Source of the DNA: Betaproteobacteria bacterium | Lineage (GTDB): Bacteria > Pseudomonadota > Gammaproteobacteria > Burkholderiales > SG8-39 | Reading direction: 5' to 3' | NCBI GenBank assembly: GCA_016713125.1 | Contig: JADJPT010000011.1 | Location: 1-64,000, forward strand | Length of the DNA: 64,000 bases | Part shown: piece after piece, positions 43,922 to 53,642 of the stretch | How positions within the stretch are numbered: the first letter of the stretch is position 1 | Layout: each line of letters begins with the position of its first letter | Made by a program: the position numbers and the translations under genes | Notes under the pieces: model-generated | Database searches by the model: none | What the model was told of the DNA's origin: nothing | Seen by the model: the letters and a program-made list of their open reading frames with translations, nothing else

Positions 43922-46327
43922 TCATTGCAGGCGCGCCCGCTTAAGCAGCGCCGAGTTGACGATCACCGACAGCGAGGACAGCGCCATCGCCGCGGCGGCG
44001 ATGATCGGATTGAGCAGTCCGAAGGCGGCGATCGGCACGCCGATCGCGTTGTAGATGAAGGCCCAGAACAGGTTGCGCTTGATCGTGCGCATCGTCGCCC
44101 GCGAGAGTCGGATGCCGGTCACCACGTCGCGCACGTCGCTGCGCACGAGGATGATGCCGCCGGTCTCCTTGGCCACGTCCGAGCCCGACCCGATCGCGAT
44201 GCCGATGTCGGCGGTCGCCAGCGCCGGGGCGTCGTTGACGCCGTCGCCGACCATCGCCACCACCTTGCCGGCCTGCTGCAGTTCCTTGATCACACGCGCC
44301 TTGTCGGAGGGCAGCACGTCGGCGATCACCCGGTCGATCTCCAGCGCGCGGCCGATCGCCGCCGCGGTGCGTGCGTTGTCCCCGGTCAGCATCACCACCT
44401 CGACGCCTTCGGCGCGCAGCGACCGCACGGCCTCGCGCGCCTCGGGCTTGATCGTGTCGGCGACCGCGATCACCGCGGCAAGTTCGCCGTCGCAGGCGAG
44501 CAGCATCGCCGTCTTGCCGTCCGCCTGGAAGCGCTCCATGTCCTGACCGACCGACGCGACGTCGATGCCGGCGCCCTCCATCAGCCGCCGGTTGCCGAAC
44601 AGCACCTCGCGCCCGTCGACCTGGCCGCGCACGCCATGGCCCGGCACGGCCTCGAAGCCCTGCACCGTGCAGGGTTCGATCCCGGTCTCCCTGGCGCCGC
44701 GCAGGATGGCCTCGGCCAGCGGATGCTCGGAGCCGGCCTCCAGGCTGGCGGCCAGGCGCAACGCCTGGTCGTGGTCGCAGTGCCCGCAGGGCTGTAGATC
44801 GGTCAGGGCCGGCTCGCCGCGGGTCAGCGTCCCGGTCTTGTCGAACACGACGGTGGTGAGCCGCTCGGCCTTCTCGAGGATCTCGCCGCCGCGGATCAGG
44901 ATGCCGGCCTGCGCGCCGCGGCCCACGCCCACCATCAGCGCCGCCGGCGTGGCGATGCCCAGCGCGCAGGGACAGGCGATGATCAGGACGGCGATGAAGG
45001 CCAGCAGGCCCTGCGGGAAGTTGCCGGCCAGCCACCAGAGCGCGAACGCGACGATCGCCGTGCCGACCACCGCCGGCACGAAGTAGCGCGTCACCTGGTC
45101 GGCGATGCGCTGGATCGGCGCGCTGCTGGTCTGCGCGTCCTCGACCATCTTGACGATCTGCGCGAGCGCCGTCTCGGCGCCGATGCGCGTGGCCTGGAAG
45201 CGGAAGCTGCCGGTGCGGTTCAGCGTGCCACCGATCACCGCCGCGCCAGTCTGTTTGTCGACCGGCATCGACTCGCCGGTGAGCATCGACTCGTCCACCG
45301 ACGAAGAGCCCTCGAGCACCACGCCGTCGGTCGCGATGCGCTCGCCGGGCCGCACGACGATCGTCTCGCCCACCATCACCTGCTCGGCCGGGATCTCGAC
45401 CTCCTCACCGCCGCGCAGCACGTGGGCGGTCGCGGGCTTGAGGTCGAGCAGCTTGCGCACCGCCGCCGAGGAGTGCTTCTTGATGATCTCCTCCATGTAC
45501 TTGCCCAGCAGCACGAAGGCGATGATCACCGCCGAGACCTCGAAGTAGACGTCCCGCTCCTCGACCTTCACCGGCAGCACCGACGGGAAGAACAGCACGG
45601 CGACGCTGTAGAAATAGGCCACCGAGGTGCCGAGCGCGATCAGCAGGTCCATGTTGATGGACCGGTTGCGCAGCGCATTGAAGGCGCCGACGTAGAAGCC
45701 CCAGCCACCGATGAACTGCACCGGCGTCACCAGCAGGAACAGCCACACGCCCCAGGTGAACCAGGGCAGCGCCGGGATCGGCACCCAGGTCAGCAGCGTC
45801 GCGCCGGTGGCCAGCGCGATGAAGGCGCCGGCGCGCATGATCGCCAGCGCCAGCACGCCGGTCAGCGCGATGGTGACGCGCGTGCGCATCGACTTCAGCT
45901 CGGCCTCGGGCGACTCGAAGGTGCGCTGGCAGCCCGCGCTGCAGAAGTAGTAGCTGCGTCCGGACCGGTCAGTGCGCAGCGCGGTGGCCTTGTCGACCAC
46001 CATGCCGCACACCGGGTCCTTCGCCTGGCCCGACTCGTCGCGCCGCAGCACCGTCTGCAGAGGGCGGCCCGCTGCATGCATGTCCGTATCGACGGCAGTT
46101 GCGGTAGCCGCAGGCGCGGCTTCGGATGCCCGCGCGGGAGCGCCAACGTAGCGTGTCGGGTCGCGCTGGAACTCGCTCAGGCAGCGCCCCGAGCAGAACA
46201 GGTAGGTGCGCCCGCCGTGTTCGGCGCGCCCCGCCGCCTTGGCCGGATCCACGGTCATTCCGCACACCGGGTCGACCGAACCGGCGGCCGACACCGCGGG
46301 TTCGTCGTGAAGCGCTGCCTGACTCAT
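43922..46327 (-). CDS. Copper P-type ATPase with two YHS domains
   Basis: 801 residues. Two N-terminal YHS metal domains (DPVCGMTVDPAKAA...FCSGRC and DPVCGMVVDKATAL...FCSAGC), eight predicted membrane helices, the transport motif CPC (IIACPCALGIATP), TGES loop, DKTGTLTRGEP phosphorylation site, SEHPLAEAI, and GDGVNDAPAL. A Cu(I)-exporting P1B ATPase. AGGAG precedes ATG 46327. Unlike the plus-arm ATPase (11445-13499) it has the standard CPC. Confidence 0.94.
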   Translation of the reverse strand: MSQAALHDEPAVSAAGSVDPVCGMTVDPAKAAGRAEHGGRTYLFCSGRCLSEFQRDPTRYVGAPARASEAAPAATATAVDTDMHAAGRPLQTVLRRDESGQAKDPVCGMVVDKATALRTDRSGRSYYFCSAGCQRTFESPEAELKSMRTRVTIALTGVLALAIMRAGAFIALATGATLLTWVPIPALPWFTWGVWLFLLVTPVQFIGGWGFYVGAFNALRNRSINMDLLIALGTSVAYFYSVAVLFFPSVLPVKVEERDVYFEVSAVIIAFVLLGKYMEEIIKKHSSAAVRKLLDLKPATAHVLRGGEEVEIPAEQVMVGETIVVRPGERIATDGVVLEGSSSVDESMLTGESMPVDKQTGAAVIGGTLNRTGSFRFQATRIGAETALAQIVKMVEDAQTSSAPIQRIADQVTRYFVPAVVGTAIVAFALWWLAGNFPQGLLAFIAVLIIACPCALGIATPAALMVGVGRGAQAGILIRGGEILEKAERLTTVVFDKTGTLTRGEPALTDLQPCGHCDHDQALRLAASLEAGSEHPLAEAILRGARETGIEPCTVQGFEAVPGHGVRGQVDGREVLFGNRRLMEGAGIDVASVGQDMERFQADGKTAMLLACDGELAAVIAVADTIKPEAREAVRSLRAEGVEVVMLTGDNARTAAAIGRALEIDRVIADVLPSDKARVIKELQQAGKVVAMVGDGVNDAPALATADIGIAIGSGSDVAKETGGIILVRSDVRDVVTGIRLSRATMRTIKRNLFWAFIYNAIGVPIAAFGLLNPIIAAAAMALSSLSVIVNSALLKRARLQ

Positions 46328-46370
46328 GTCCTTCTCCTGTTCGATGCGTGGAAGGGGTGTGCAGCGGGCG

Positions 46371-47606
46371 TCAAGGCGTGCGGCGCTCGGCGCCCTCCCA
46401 CGCCGCCGCAGCGGCCGCGACAGCGGTCAGCCCGCCCGCGATGAGGAACGGCAGCGGCGGCGCCAGCGCGAACAGGCTTCCCGTCGCGGCGGCACCGACC
46501 GCCTGTCCGAGGTTGGCCGCCGCGGCCTGCCGGCCCATGGCCCAGCCCTGGCGCGCGCCGGCCGCACTCGAGATGCGCACGGCCAGCGAGGGGATGAGCA
46601 CGCCGATGCCGGCCGCTGCCAGCACGAACGCCGCGGCGGTCACGAAGCCACCGTTCGAGACGGCCAGCAGGCAGAGACCTGCCGACAGCACCACGAGCGC
46701 AGCGACGACGAGCCGCGGCTCGCCCAGCCTGCGTTCCAGACGCGGCAAGGCCCAGAACTGCACGGCGATCATCACGCCGCTGCACAGCGCGAAGTACACC
46801 GACACCGGCAACGTGCCTGCTGCAGGCGCGCGGCGCACCGCCAAGGTCACGCCGACCTCGGCCACCGTGATCGCCAGCACGACGACGGCCGTCAACAGCA
46901 GCGAGCGGGCGATGCGCCGCTCGTCGCTCGACATCGCACCGCCCGGCGCAGGCGCCATGGCTTGGTTGGGCGGCAGCTTGAGCACGGCTGCGGCCGCCAG
47001 CAGCCCGACGACAGCGACCACGTCCAGCGGCAGCGTGGCGAACGCGCCGTTGCCGCCAGCCGCGCGGATCGGCGCCGCCAGCCCGTCTCCGAGCGCCGGC
47101 CCGAGCAGGAAGCCCAGCGCGGTGGCCGAGGCGATCCAGGCGAAGTGGCGCTGCAAGCGGGTCGGCGCCGACGCGGTGACGACGTAGGCGAACACCGCGG
47201 GGAGCACCGCCGCCGACGCCAGGCCGGCGATCGCACGCGCAACGTAGAGCCCGCGCAGTCCGGAAGTCCAGGTCAAGGCCCACAGCGCCGCACTCGACCC
47301 GGCCAGTCCGGCAGCGAGCACCCAGCGGCGGTCGATCCGATCCGCGAGCGCTCCCCAGGCAGGCGCGAACAGGAACAGCGCGAGCGTGTACGCGCCGGTG
47401 ATCCAGCCCGTGTGGCTGTCCACGTCGGCCGCCGAGCTGACCCCCGTGCGCTGCACCAGCCCGGGCAGCAGCGGCAGTGTCACGCCGTAGGCCATCGACA
47501 CCGCCATCCCGGCAGCGAGCAGCGCCGCGAAGGCGCCGGCCGGCAGATCCGATCGCGAGTCGGCTGCCATCGGCGGAGGAGGCGACGACCATGACCGCTC
47601 ACCCAC
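46371..47606 (-). CDS. MFS transporter
   Basis: 411 residues, 12 predicted helices, motif A as APAWGALADRIDRRWVLAAG. Related in plan to the plus-arm MFS gene at 16102-17403. Starts at GTG 47606, overlapping the cfa stop by 8 bases; ATG 47570 is an alternative. Substrate unknown; drug or metabolite exporter type. Confidence 0.83.
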   Translation of the reverse strand: MGERSWSSPPPPMAADSRSDLPAGAFAALLAAGMAVSMAYGVTLPLLPGLVQRTGVSSAADVDSHTGWITGAYTLALFLFAPAWGALADRIDRRWVLAAGLAGSSAALWALTWTSGLRGLYVARAIAGLASAAVLPAVFAYVVTASAPTRLQRHFAWIASATALGFLLGPALGDGLAAPIRAAGGNGAFATLPLDVVAVVGLLAAAAVLKLPPNQAMAPAPGGAMSSDERRIARSLLLTAVVVLAITVAEVGVTLAVRRAPAAGTLPVSVYFALCSGVMIAVQFWALPRLERRLGEPRLVVAALVVLSAGLCLLAVSNGGFVTAAAFVLAAAGIGVLIPSLAVRISSAAGARQGWAMGRQAAAANLGQAVGAAATGSLFALAPPLPFLIAGGLTAVAAAAAAWEGAERRTP

Positions 47607-48918
47607 GGTAGAGATCGCGGCGGGTCAGCGGGACCGGCCACGCTCCGCCATCGCGCTTCGAGGCGACGATCTGGTAGATGCCCGTGCCTCCCGCCTCGAA
47701 CTCGAGCGCACAGGCCGCCATGTAGAGCCGCCAGACGCGATAGGTCACCTCGTCGACTTCCTGCAGCGCCTCGTCGCGGCGCGCCTCCAGCCGCTGCACC
47801 CAGTGCCGCAGCGTCAACGCGTAGTGCGGCCGCAGACCTTCGACATCGTGGATCTCGAAGCCGGCCCGCTCCATCCCGAGCTGGATGTTGCTGACGCAGT
47901 CGAGCTCGCCGTCCGGGAACACGTAGCGATTGATGAACTCGGTCGCGACGGTCCGGTTCCAGCCCTCCTCGTCATGGGTGATGCCATGGTTGAGGAACAG
48001 CCCGCCCGGCCGCAGCACGTGCTGGACCGCGGCGTAGTAGGCCGGCAGGTTCGCCAGGCCGACATGCTCGAACATGCCGACGCTGGACACCTTGTCGTAG
48101 AGCGCCACGCCGTCGAGGTCGCGGTAGTCGCGGAGTTCGACCGTGACGAGGTCCTGCAGGCCTTCGGTGCGGATGCGCTCGCGCGCGTATTCGAGCTGCC
48201 GCTGGCTGAGCGTGATGCCGTGCGCGCGAACGCCGTGATGGCGCGCCGCCCAGCACACGAGCGCGCCCCAGCCGCAGCCGATGTCGAGCAGCGTTTGGCC
48301 GGGCTGCAGGCGCAGCTTGCGGCAGATGTGCTCCAGCTTGTTGCGCTGGGCCTGCTCGAGTGAGTCGTCGGCGGCCTCGAAGTAGGCGCAGGAGTAGACC
48401 CGCTCGGCATCCAGCCACAGACCGTAGAACGCATTGGACACGTCGTAGTGGAAGGAGATCGCCGCCCGGTCGGTCTGGCGTGAATGGCGATGCGCGAACC
48501 GCCGGGCCATGCGCGAGGCCAGTCCCCCGACCGGCTTCAGGCCGTCCTGCTCGGACACCCGCAGCATCAACGCGTCACGCCACAGCGCCAGCTTGTCGCG
48601 CCACGTCAGCGAGACCGTCTCGAAGTGGCTCTTCAGTGCCAGTGCGCTGTACAGGTCACCTTCGACATCGATGACGCCGCGGAAGTACGCGTCGGCCAGC
48701 AACAGCGGATCGGGCCGCAGCACGAGGCGGCGCAGCAGCGAGGGGTCGCGGATCACGAGCGTGTACTCGGGATGGGCTTCGAGTTCGTGCAGGATTGCAT
48801 CGCCCAGCCTCAGCGCCGGTGGCCGTTCGATGCCTGCCAGCAAGCGGCGCAGGATGCGCAGCGCCGGAGCGTGCAGGTCCGGCGGCAGGGGCCGAGCGAG
48901 CGTGGTCGAGTGGTCCAT
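47599..48918 (-). CDS. cfa: Cyclopropane-fatty-acyl-phospholipid synthase family protein
   Basis: 439 residues. SAM-binding motif TLLDIGCGWGALVCWAA, the Cfa-specific YSCAYFEAADDSLEQAQ, ITLSQRQLEYARERI, and VGMFEHVG, FLNHGITHDE. Transfers a methylene from SAM to unsaturated acyl chains of membrane lipids, a stationary-phase and stress adaptation. Next to the FabI/thiolase lipid genes of the same arm. Confidence 0.93.
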   Translation of the reverse strand: MDHSTTLARPLPPDLHAPALRILRRLLAGIERPPALRLGDAILHELEAHPEYTLVIRDPSLLRRLVLRPDPLLLADAYFRGVIDVEGDLYSALALKSHFETVSLTWRDKLALWRDALMLRVSEQDGLKPVGGLASRMARRFAHRHSRQTDRAAISFHYDVSNAFYGLWLDAERVYSCAYFEAADDSLEQAQRNKLEHICRKLRLQPGQTLLDIGCGWGALVCWAARHHGVRAHGITLSQRQLEYARERIRTEGLQDLVTVELRDYRDLDGVALYDKVSSVGMFEHVGLANLPAYYAAVQHVLRPGGLFLNHGITHDEEGWNRTVATEFINRYVFPDGELDCVSNIQLGMERAGFEIHDVEGLRPHYALTLRHWVQRLEARRDEALQEVDEVTYRVWRLYMAACALEFEAGGTGIYQIVASKRDGGAWPVPLTRRDLYRG

Positions 48919-48930
48919 CGGTTGGTCCCT

Positions 48931-50082
48931 TCAGTGCATGTCTTGTGGTTCGGCCAGGGTCGCGGTAAACACGTCGTCGACGCAAATCAGCGGTGCGCGC
49001 CGCAGTTCGTCCGTCACGGCCGTGAGGCACTGCCGGCTCGCTGCGTGGACGGTGAACAGCGGCTGGCCCGGGTCGACCCGATCGCCGATCCGGGCGTGCA
49101 GCACGACGCCGGCGCCGGCTCCTTGCGGTGCGCCAGCCAGCACCGCGACGCGCCGCACATGCGCGCCGTCCAGCGACCTCACGTGGCCGGCGTGCTCGGC
49201 CGAAATGGTGTCGGCGAGCGGTGCCAGCGTCGGCTCGCGCATCCCACCCTGGGCCTCGCACAGGGCCTGGAAGCGCGCCCATGCGGCGCCGCTGTCGAGC
49301 AGTCGCCAGGCGTCGAGCTCGCCATGTCCGGGTCGGCTCGCGCCGCACATCTCGAGCAACTGGCCGGCTTCGGCCAGCGCGTGCATTCGCAGGTCAACCG
49401 GCGCCGCCGCGGCGCCGCGCAGCACGGCCAACACGTCCAGCGCCTCGGGCGCCGGGCCGATGCCCAGACCCACCGGCTGCGTCCCGGCCAGACGGCGACG
49501 CGAACCTGTACGCCGACCACATCGCCGACTGCCGTGAACAGGGCTTTCAGGCGATGGAAGCGTTCGTCGTCGGGCACGCCGGTACCCCGTCCGACAGGCA
49601 CGTTGACGAGCAGGCTCCCCACGCCGATGGCGACCCGGCGCGACAGTGCCGACGCGACCAGCCGAGCGTCATCCGCCGTGGGACTCCACGGCACGTTCGT
49701 TGCCACACCCGCGGCATCTGCCCGGGCGATGCACGCGCCCACGCGCGAGGTGATGCTCGCCGCAGTCGCACGATCGAGTTCCACCCCAGTAAGCGTCGCC
49801 ACTGCGTCCGCGCTGCTCCAAGTTCCCCGTGCCGGACCGCAGCGAGAAGTGCGGCATCGTCGCGCCCGCTGCAGCCATGATCGCCGCAACGACCGGCGTC
49901 GTCCGGTGCCCGGGGATCCGATCCAGGCCATGCCGATCGACGACTTGTGTGGTGCCCCAGGCGAGTGCCGGACTCGCTTCGGCCGTCCAGGCGCGAGCGA
50001 GGGCGATGGCCCGCCGAGCCGCTGGGTCGCGGTGCGCCTCCGGCGTCCAGAGCTCGCGGGTCGGGCCAGCAACGCGGTTCAT
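48931..50082 (-). pseudogene. Second thymidine/AMP phosphorylase-family gene, truncated and frameshifted
   Basis: Homology to the phosphorylase at 20796-22346 is spread over two frames: MNRVAG...GTTQVVDRHGLDRIPGHRTTPVV then, from about 49828, TWSSADAVATLTGV...VGSLLVNVPVGRG, then from about 49495 PVGLGIGPAPEALDVL...HARIGDRVDPGQPLFTVHA. The N-terminal ~190 residues of the intact copy are missing, and the start at 50082 overlaps the merR stop (ATGA). The phosphate loop is altered (RHGLDRIPGH against KHCVGGLPGN), so it had diverged before the frame breaks. Confidence 0.8.
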
Positions 50083-50543
50083 TCCTCGCCCCTTCGCCGA
50101 GCGGAGGCTCCGCGGTCGCGTCGCGCGGCCGAAGCCGGGTCCTGCGCGAACCCCTCGATGAGGCCACATACCGAGTGGCCGTCGGGCACGCCATCGGGGC
50201 GCCTCTTCCAGTCGGCCACCGCCTGCTGCATGCGCCGATGCAGGCGCAGGGCTTCGTCCAGCTGGCGCCCCTGCTCCGCCAGGCGCTGGTCGAGCAAGGT
50301 GCGCGCACGTGGACACGGCAGTTCGCCGCGTTGCCCCATCTCGACGAGTTCACCGGCGTCCCTGAGCGTGAAGCCCAGCGCCAGCGCGCCGCGGATGAAG
50401 CGCACGCGCGCGACACTGCGCTCCGAGAACGTGCGGTAGCCGTTCTCGGTCCGACCGTCCGCCTCCACCAGGCCGACGCGCAGATAGTGGCGCAGCGTGT
50501 CGGTGGTCACGCCAGCCTGCCGCGCGCAGTCGATCAATCGCAT
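50079..50543 (-). CDS. MerR-family regulator
   Basis: 154 residues from ATG 50543 (GGAG upstream). Winged helix-turn-helix (MRLIDCARQAGVTTDTLRHYLRVGLV), dimer helix (LALGFTLRDAGELVEMGQRGELPCPRARTLL) with a Cys-Pro motif, and a further Cys in HSVCGLIEGF. The CP motif resembles metal-responsive MerR members but the loop is not a classical Cys pair. Coupled to the phosphorylase remnant (ATGA). A second MerR gene is at 6768-7214. Confidence 0.88.
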   Translation of the reverse strand: MRLIDCARQAGVTTDTLRHYLRVGLVEADGRTENGYRTFSERSVARVRFIRGALALGFTLRDAGELVEMGQRGELPCPRARTLLDQRLAEQGRQLDEALRLHRRMQQAVADWKRRPDGVPDGHSVCGLIEGFAQDPASAARRDRGASARRRGEE

Positions 50544-50650
50544 CGCACTTCTCCGTCGCCGCAGGGCCGCGTCGACTCCCGGGCAGCGAGTCTCGACCCG
50601 GGTGCTGCACATGGGTCAAGTCCCTGCGTGACCGGGCCGGCTTGCATTGC

Positions 50651-51835
50651 TCAGATCCGCTCGAGCGCCAGCGCAACGGCCTGGCCGCCGCCGATGCACA
50701 GCGTCACGATGCCGCGGCGCAGGCCGTCGCGCTGCATCGCGTGCAGCAGCCGGGTGGTGAGGACCGCTCCGGTCGCTCCGATCGGGTGCCCGTGCGCGAT
50801 GGCGCCGCCCTCGACGTTGACCACGTCCTCGGCGAAACCGAGCTCGCGCTGGCAGGCCAGCGCGATCGCCGCGAACGCCTCGTTGATCTCGACCCGGTCG
50901 ACGTCCCCGATGGTCCAGCCGGCGCGCTCGAGCGCCTGGCGCACGGCCGGCAGCGGCCCGAGCCCGAAGAAGTTCGGGTCCACGGCGCCGATGCCGAAAG
51001 CCGCCAGGCGCGCCTGCGGCTGCAGCCCCTGGCGCTCGGCCCAGCCGCGCTCGGCCACCACCATCGCGGCCGCGCCACTGTTGAGGCCTGGCGCATTGCC
51101 CGCGGTGATCGTGCCCTCCTTGCGGAAGGCGGGCTTGAGCCTCGCCAGCGACTCCACCGTGGTGTCGGGCCGGTTGTGCTCGTCGCGCGCGAACGGCACC
51201 GGCCCCTTGCGACCAGGCACCTGCAGGGTGACGATCTCGGCGTCGAACCGGCCGGCGGCCTGCGATGCCGAGAACGCGTGCTGCGAGCGCAGCGCCCAGC
51301 GATCCTGGTCCTCCCGGGAAACGCCGCACCGGATCACCAGATCCTCGGTGTGCCAGCCGGCATGCTGTCCGCTGATGGCGTCGTGCAGTCCGTCCAGCAG
51401 CATGCTGTCGAACAGCGTCACGTCGCCCATGCGCGCGCCCCAGCGCCCCTGCGGCAGCAGGTAGGGCGCGCGGTCCATGTTCTCCATGCCGCCGGCCACC
51501 ACGCAATCGACCATGCCGGTGGCCACCTCGAGCGCTGCGCTGACGACGGCTTGCGCCCCGGACCCGCAGACGCGGTTGACCGTCAGCGCGGGCACTTCGA
51601 CGGGCAGCCCCGCCGCGAGTCCGGCCTGGCGAGCCGGGTTCATCCGGTTCCCGGCCTGGATGACGTTGCCCATCACGAGCGACTGCACCTGGGACCCGGC
51701 GAGGCCGTTGCGCAGCAGCGTCTCGCGGATCACCGCGGCGCCAAGGTCGCTGGCAGGTACGTCCTTGAGCGAACCGCCATAGGTGCCGATGGGGGTGCGG
51801 ACGGCGCCGCAAATGACGACTTCGTTGCTTGCCAT
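50651..51835 (-). CDS. Acetyl-CoA acetyltransferase (thiolase)
   Basis: 394 residues. Acyl-accepting Cys in TVNRVCGSGAQAVVSAA, EINEAFAAIAL with the His/Asn region, GGAIAHGHPIGATGA, and the C-terminal active Cys in TLCIGGGQAVALALE. Condenses or cleaves acetyl-CoA/acetoacetyl-CoA, feeding polyhydroxybutyrate or fatty-acid routes. AGGAG precedes ATG 51835. Just downstream of the AckA-PduL fusion gene. Confidence 0.94.
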   Translation of the reverse strand: MASNEVVICGAVRTPIGTYGGSLKDVPASDLGAAVIRETLLRNGLAGSQVQSLVMGNVIQAGNRMNPARQAGLAAGLPVEVPALTVNRVCGSGAQAVVSAALEVATGMVDCVVAGGMENMDRAPYLLPQGRWGARMGDVTLFDSMLLDGLHDAISGQHAGWHTEDLVIRCGVSREDQDRWALRSQHAFSASQAAGRFDAEIVTLQVPGRKGPVPFARDEHNRPDTTVESLARLKPAFRKEGTITAGNAPGLNSGAAAMVVAERGWAERQGLQPQARLAAFGIGAVDPNFFGLGPLPAVRQALERAGWTIGDVDRVEINEAFAAIALACQRELGFAEDVVNVEGGAIAHGHPIGATGAVLTTRLLHAMQRDGLRRGIVTLCIGGGQAVALALERI

Positions 51836-51852
51836 GACGTTTCTCCTGTCGA

Positions 51853-53625
51853 TCAATGCGTCTCGCAGGACGCGTGGTTCTCGTGGTCGCGCGGGCCGCA
51901 AACGCGGGCCGTGCAGGCGGCGCCCTGCAGCACGCCCTCGCCGGCACCGCGCAAACCAGCAGCGTTGGCCTCGTCGGTGTCCAGATGCAGTTCGAGCACC
52001 GCGCCGTCGTCGACACGCAGGGCGACATGGCGCAGCACCGTGCCGCGCGGCGTGTCGAGCGCGATCTCGATCTCGCCGCGGTCTTCGACGCCGAGCCGCC
52101 GGGCATCGGCGCTCGTCAGGTGCAGGTGGCGGCGCGCGACGATCAAACCCGTGGTGCGCAAGGTCCCTGCCGGCCCCGCCAGCGTGACCTCGGCGCTGCC
52201 CGCAAGATCGCCGGACAGGCGCAGCGGCGCCTCGATGCCGAGCCGGATGGCCTCGGTGCGGCTGACTTCGATCTGGTTGGCCGCACGGCAGGGCCCGACG
52301 ACGCGCACGCGTTCGAGCCGGTCGCGCTCGCCGATCACGGAAACCGTTTCCTCGGCGGCGAAGAAGCCGGGCTGGCTGAGCGGCTGCAACACGCGCAGCG
52401 CGTGGCCGGCGCCGAACAGAGCCTCGACGGCAGCCTGCGTGAGATGCACGTGGTGGGCCGAGATCGCCACCGGCATCGAGGTGTCCTGCCGTGGCGCGCC
52501 GCGCTCGGCGTGGCGCAGCACTTCCGCGGTCTCGCGGGCGATGACCCACTGCTCGCGCGCCCGCACCGCCAGCACCGCCACCTGCGAGCGCGGTGCCTGC
52601 AGTTCGGCGACCGCGGCACCGGACGCGCCGAAGGATTCGTTGCGGTCCTCGTCGAGACGCACGCCGAGGAACTCCAGGCCCTCCAGGATGCGCCGTCGCA
52701 GCGCGGCAGAGTTCTCCCCTGCCCCGCCGGTGAAGGCGATGGCGTCGCAGCCACCCATCGCTGCGGCGTAGGCGCCGATGTACTTGCGCACCCGGTAGGC
52801 GTGAACCTGCAGCGCCGTCCGGGCGCCGGCATGCCCCTGGCGCGCTCGGGCCTCGATCTCGCGCAGGTCCTGCCCGATGCCCGACAGCGCCTTCAATCCA
52901 CTGTCGTGGTACAGCGCCGCTTCGATCTGCGCCGGGTCGAGTCCGAGCGTCCGCGCGACGAACCCCGGCACGCCGGGGTCCAGATCGCCGCTGCGCGTGC
53001 CCATCACCAGCCCCTCCAGCGCCGTCATCCCCATCGAGGTGTCGATGGACCGGCCGCGGTCGATCGCGCAGACGCTGGCACCGTTGCCGAGGTGGCAGCT
53101 GACGATGCGCAGGTCCTCAGGAGCCCGTTCCAGCGCACCGCTCACCGCTTCGAGCACGTGCCGATGCGACAGACCATGAAAGCCGTAGCGGCGCACCCCG
53201 GCATCGCGCCAGGCCTGCGGCACCGCATAGAGCGACGCCTGCTCGGGCATGCCGGCGTGGAATGCGGTGTCGAACACCGCCACCTGCGGCAGGCCCGGCC
53301 AGCGCTCGCGCGCCAGGCGGATGCCGGCCAGCGCGACCGGGTTGTGCTGGGGCGCCAGCGGGGCGGCCCGTTCGATCTCGCGCTCGGTGTCCGCGTCGAC
53401 AAGCACGGCCTCGTTCAGGCGGGGTCCGCCGTGCGCGACACGATGGCCGACGGCGTCGATCGCCGGCATGCCGGCATCGCGCAGTCTTCGTTCGATCTCG
53501 TCGAACGCCGCGGCATCGACCGCGGGGCGTTCGATCGTCGCCGCCATCAGCGGCGTGGCCGACACCGGGTCGAAGATGCCGAACTTGAGCGTCGCGCTGC
53601 CGGCGTTGAGCGAGAGGATGTGCAT
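51853..53625 (-). CDS. Acetate kinase - PduL phosphotransacylase fusion
   Basis: 590 residues. Residues 1 to ~385 are acetate kinase (NAGSATLKFGIFD, FHGLSHRHV, HLGNGASV, GTRSGDLDPG, FTGGAGENS). Residues ~395 to 570 are a PduL-type phosphate acyltransferase with zinc-binding His motifs (SAHHVHLT and ARRHLHLTSADARRLG). Together they would interconvert acetyl-CoA, acetyl phosphate and acetate with ATP formation in one chain. No frame break separates the halves. Starts 17 bases after fabI and may use acetyl phosphate from the phosphoketolase of the same arm. Confidence 0.92.
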   Translation of the reverse strand: MHILSLNAGSATLKFGIFDPVSATPLMAATIERPAVDAAAFDEIERRLRDAGMPAIDAVGHRVAHGGPRLNEAVLVDADTEREIERAAPLAPQHNPVALAGIRLARERWPGLPQVAVFDTAFHAGMPEQASLYAVPQAWRDAGVRRYGFHGLSHRHVLEAVSGALERAPEDLRIVSCHLGNGASVCAIDRGRSIDTSMGMTALEGLVMGTRSGDLDPGVPGFVARTLGLDPAQIEAALYHDSGLKALSGIGQDLREIEARARQGHAGARTALQVHAYRVRKYIGAYAAAMGGCDAIAFTGGAGENSAALRRRILEGLEFLGVRLDEDRNESFGASGAAVAELQAPRSQVAVLAVRAREQWVIARETAEVLRHAERGAPRQDTSMPVAISAHHVHLTQAAVEALFGAGHALRVLQPLSQPGFFAAEETVSVIGERDRLERVRVVGPCRAANQIEVSRTEAIRLGIEAPLRLSGDLAGSAEVTLAGPAGTLRTTGLIVARRHLHLTSADARRLGVEDRGEIEIALDTPRGTVLRHVALRVDDGAVLELHLDTDEANAAGLRGAGEGVLQGAACTARVCGPRDHENHASCETH

Positions 53626-53642
53626 GGCCCTGCCCGTTGGCT

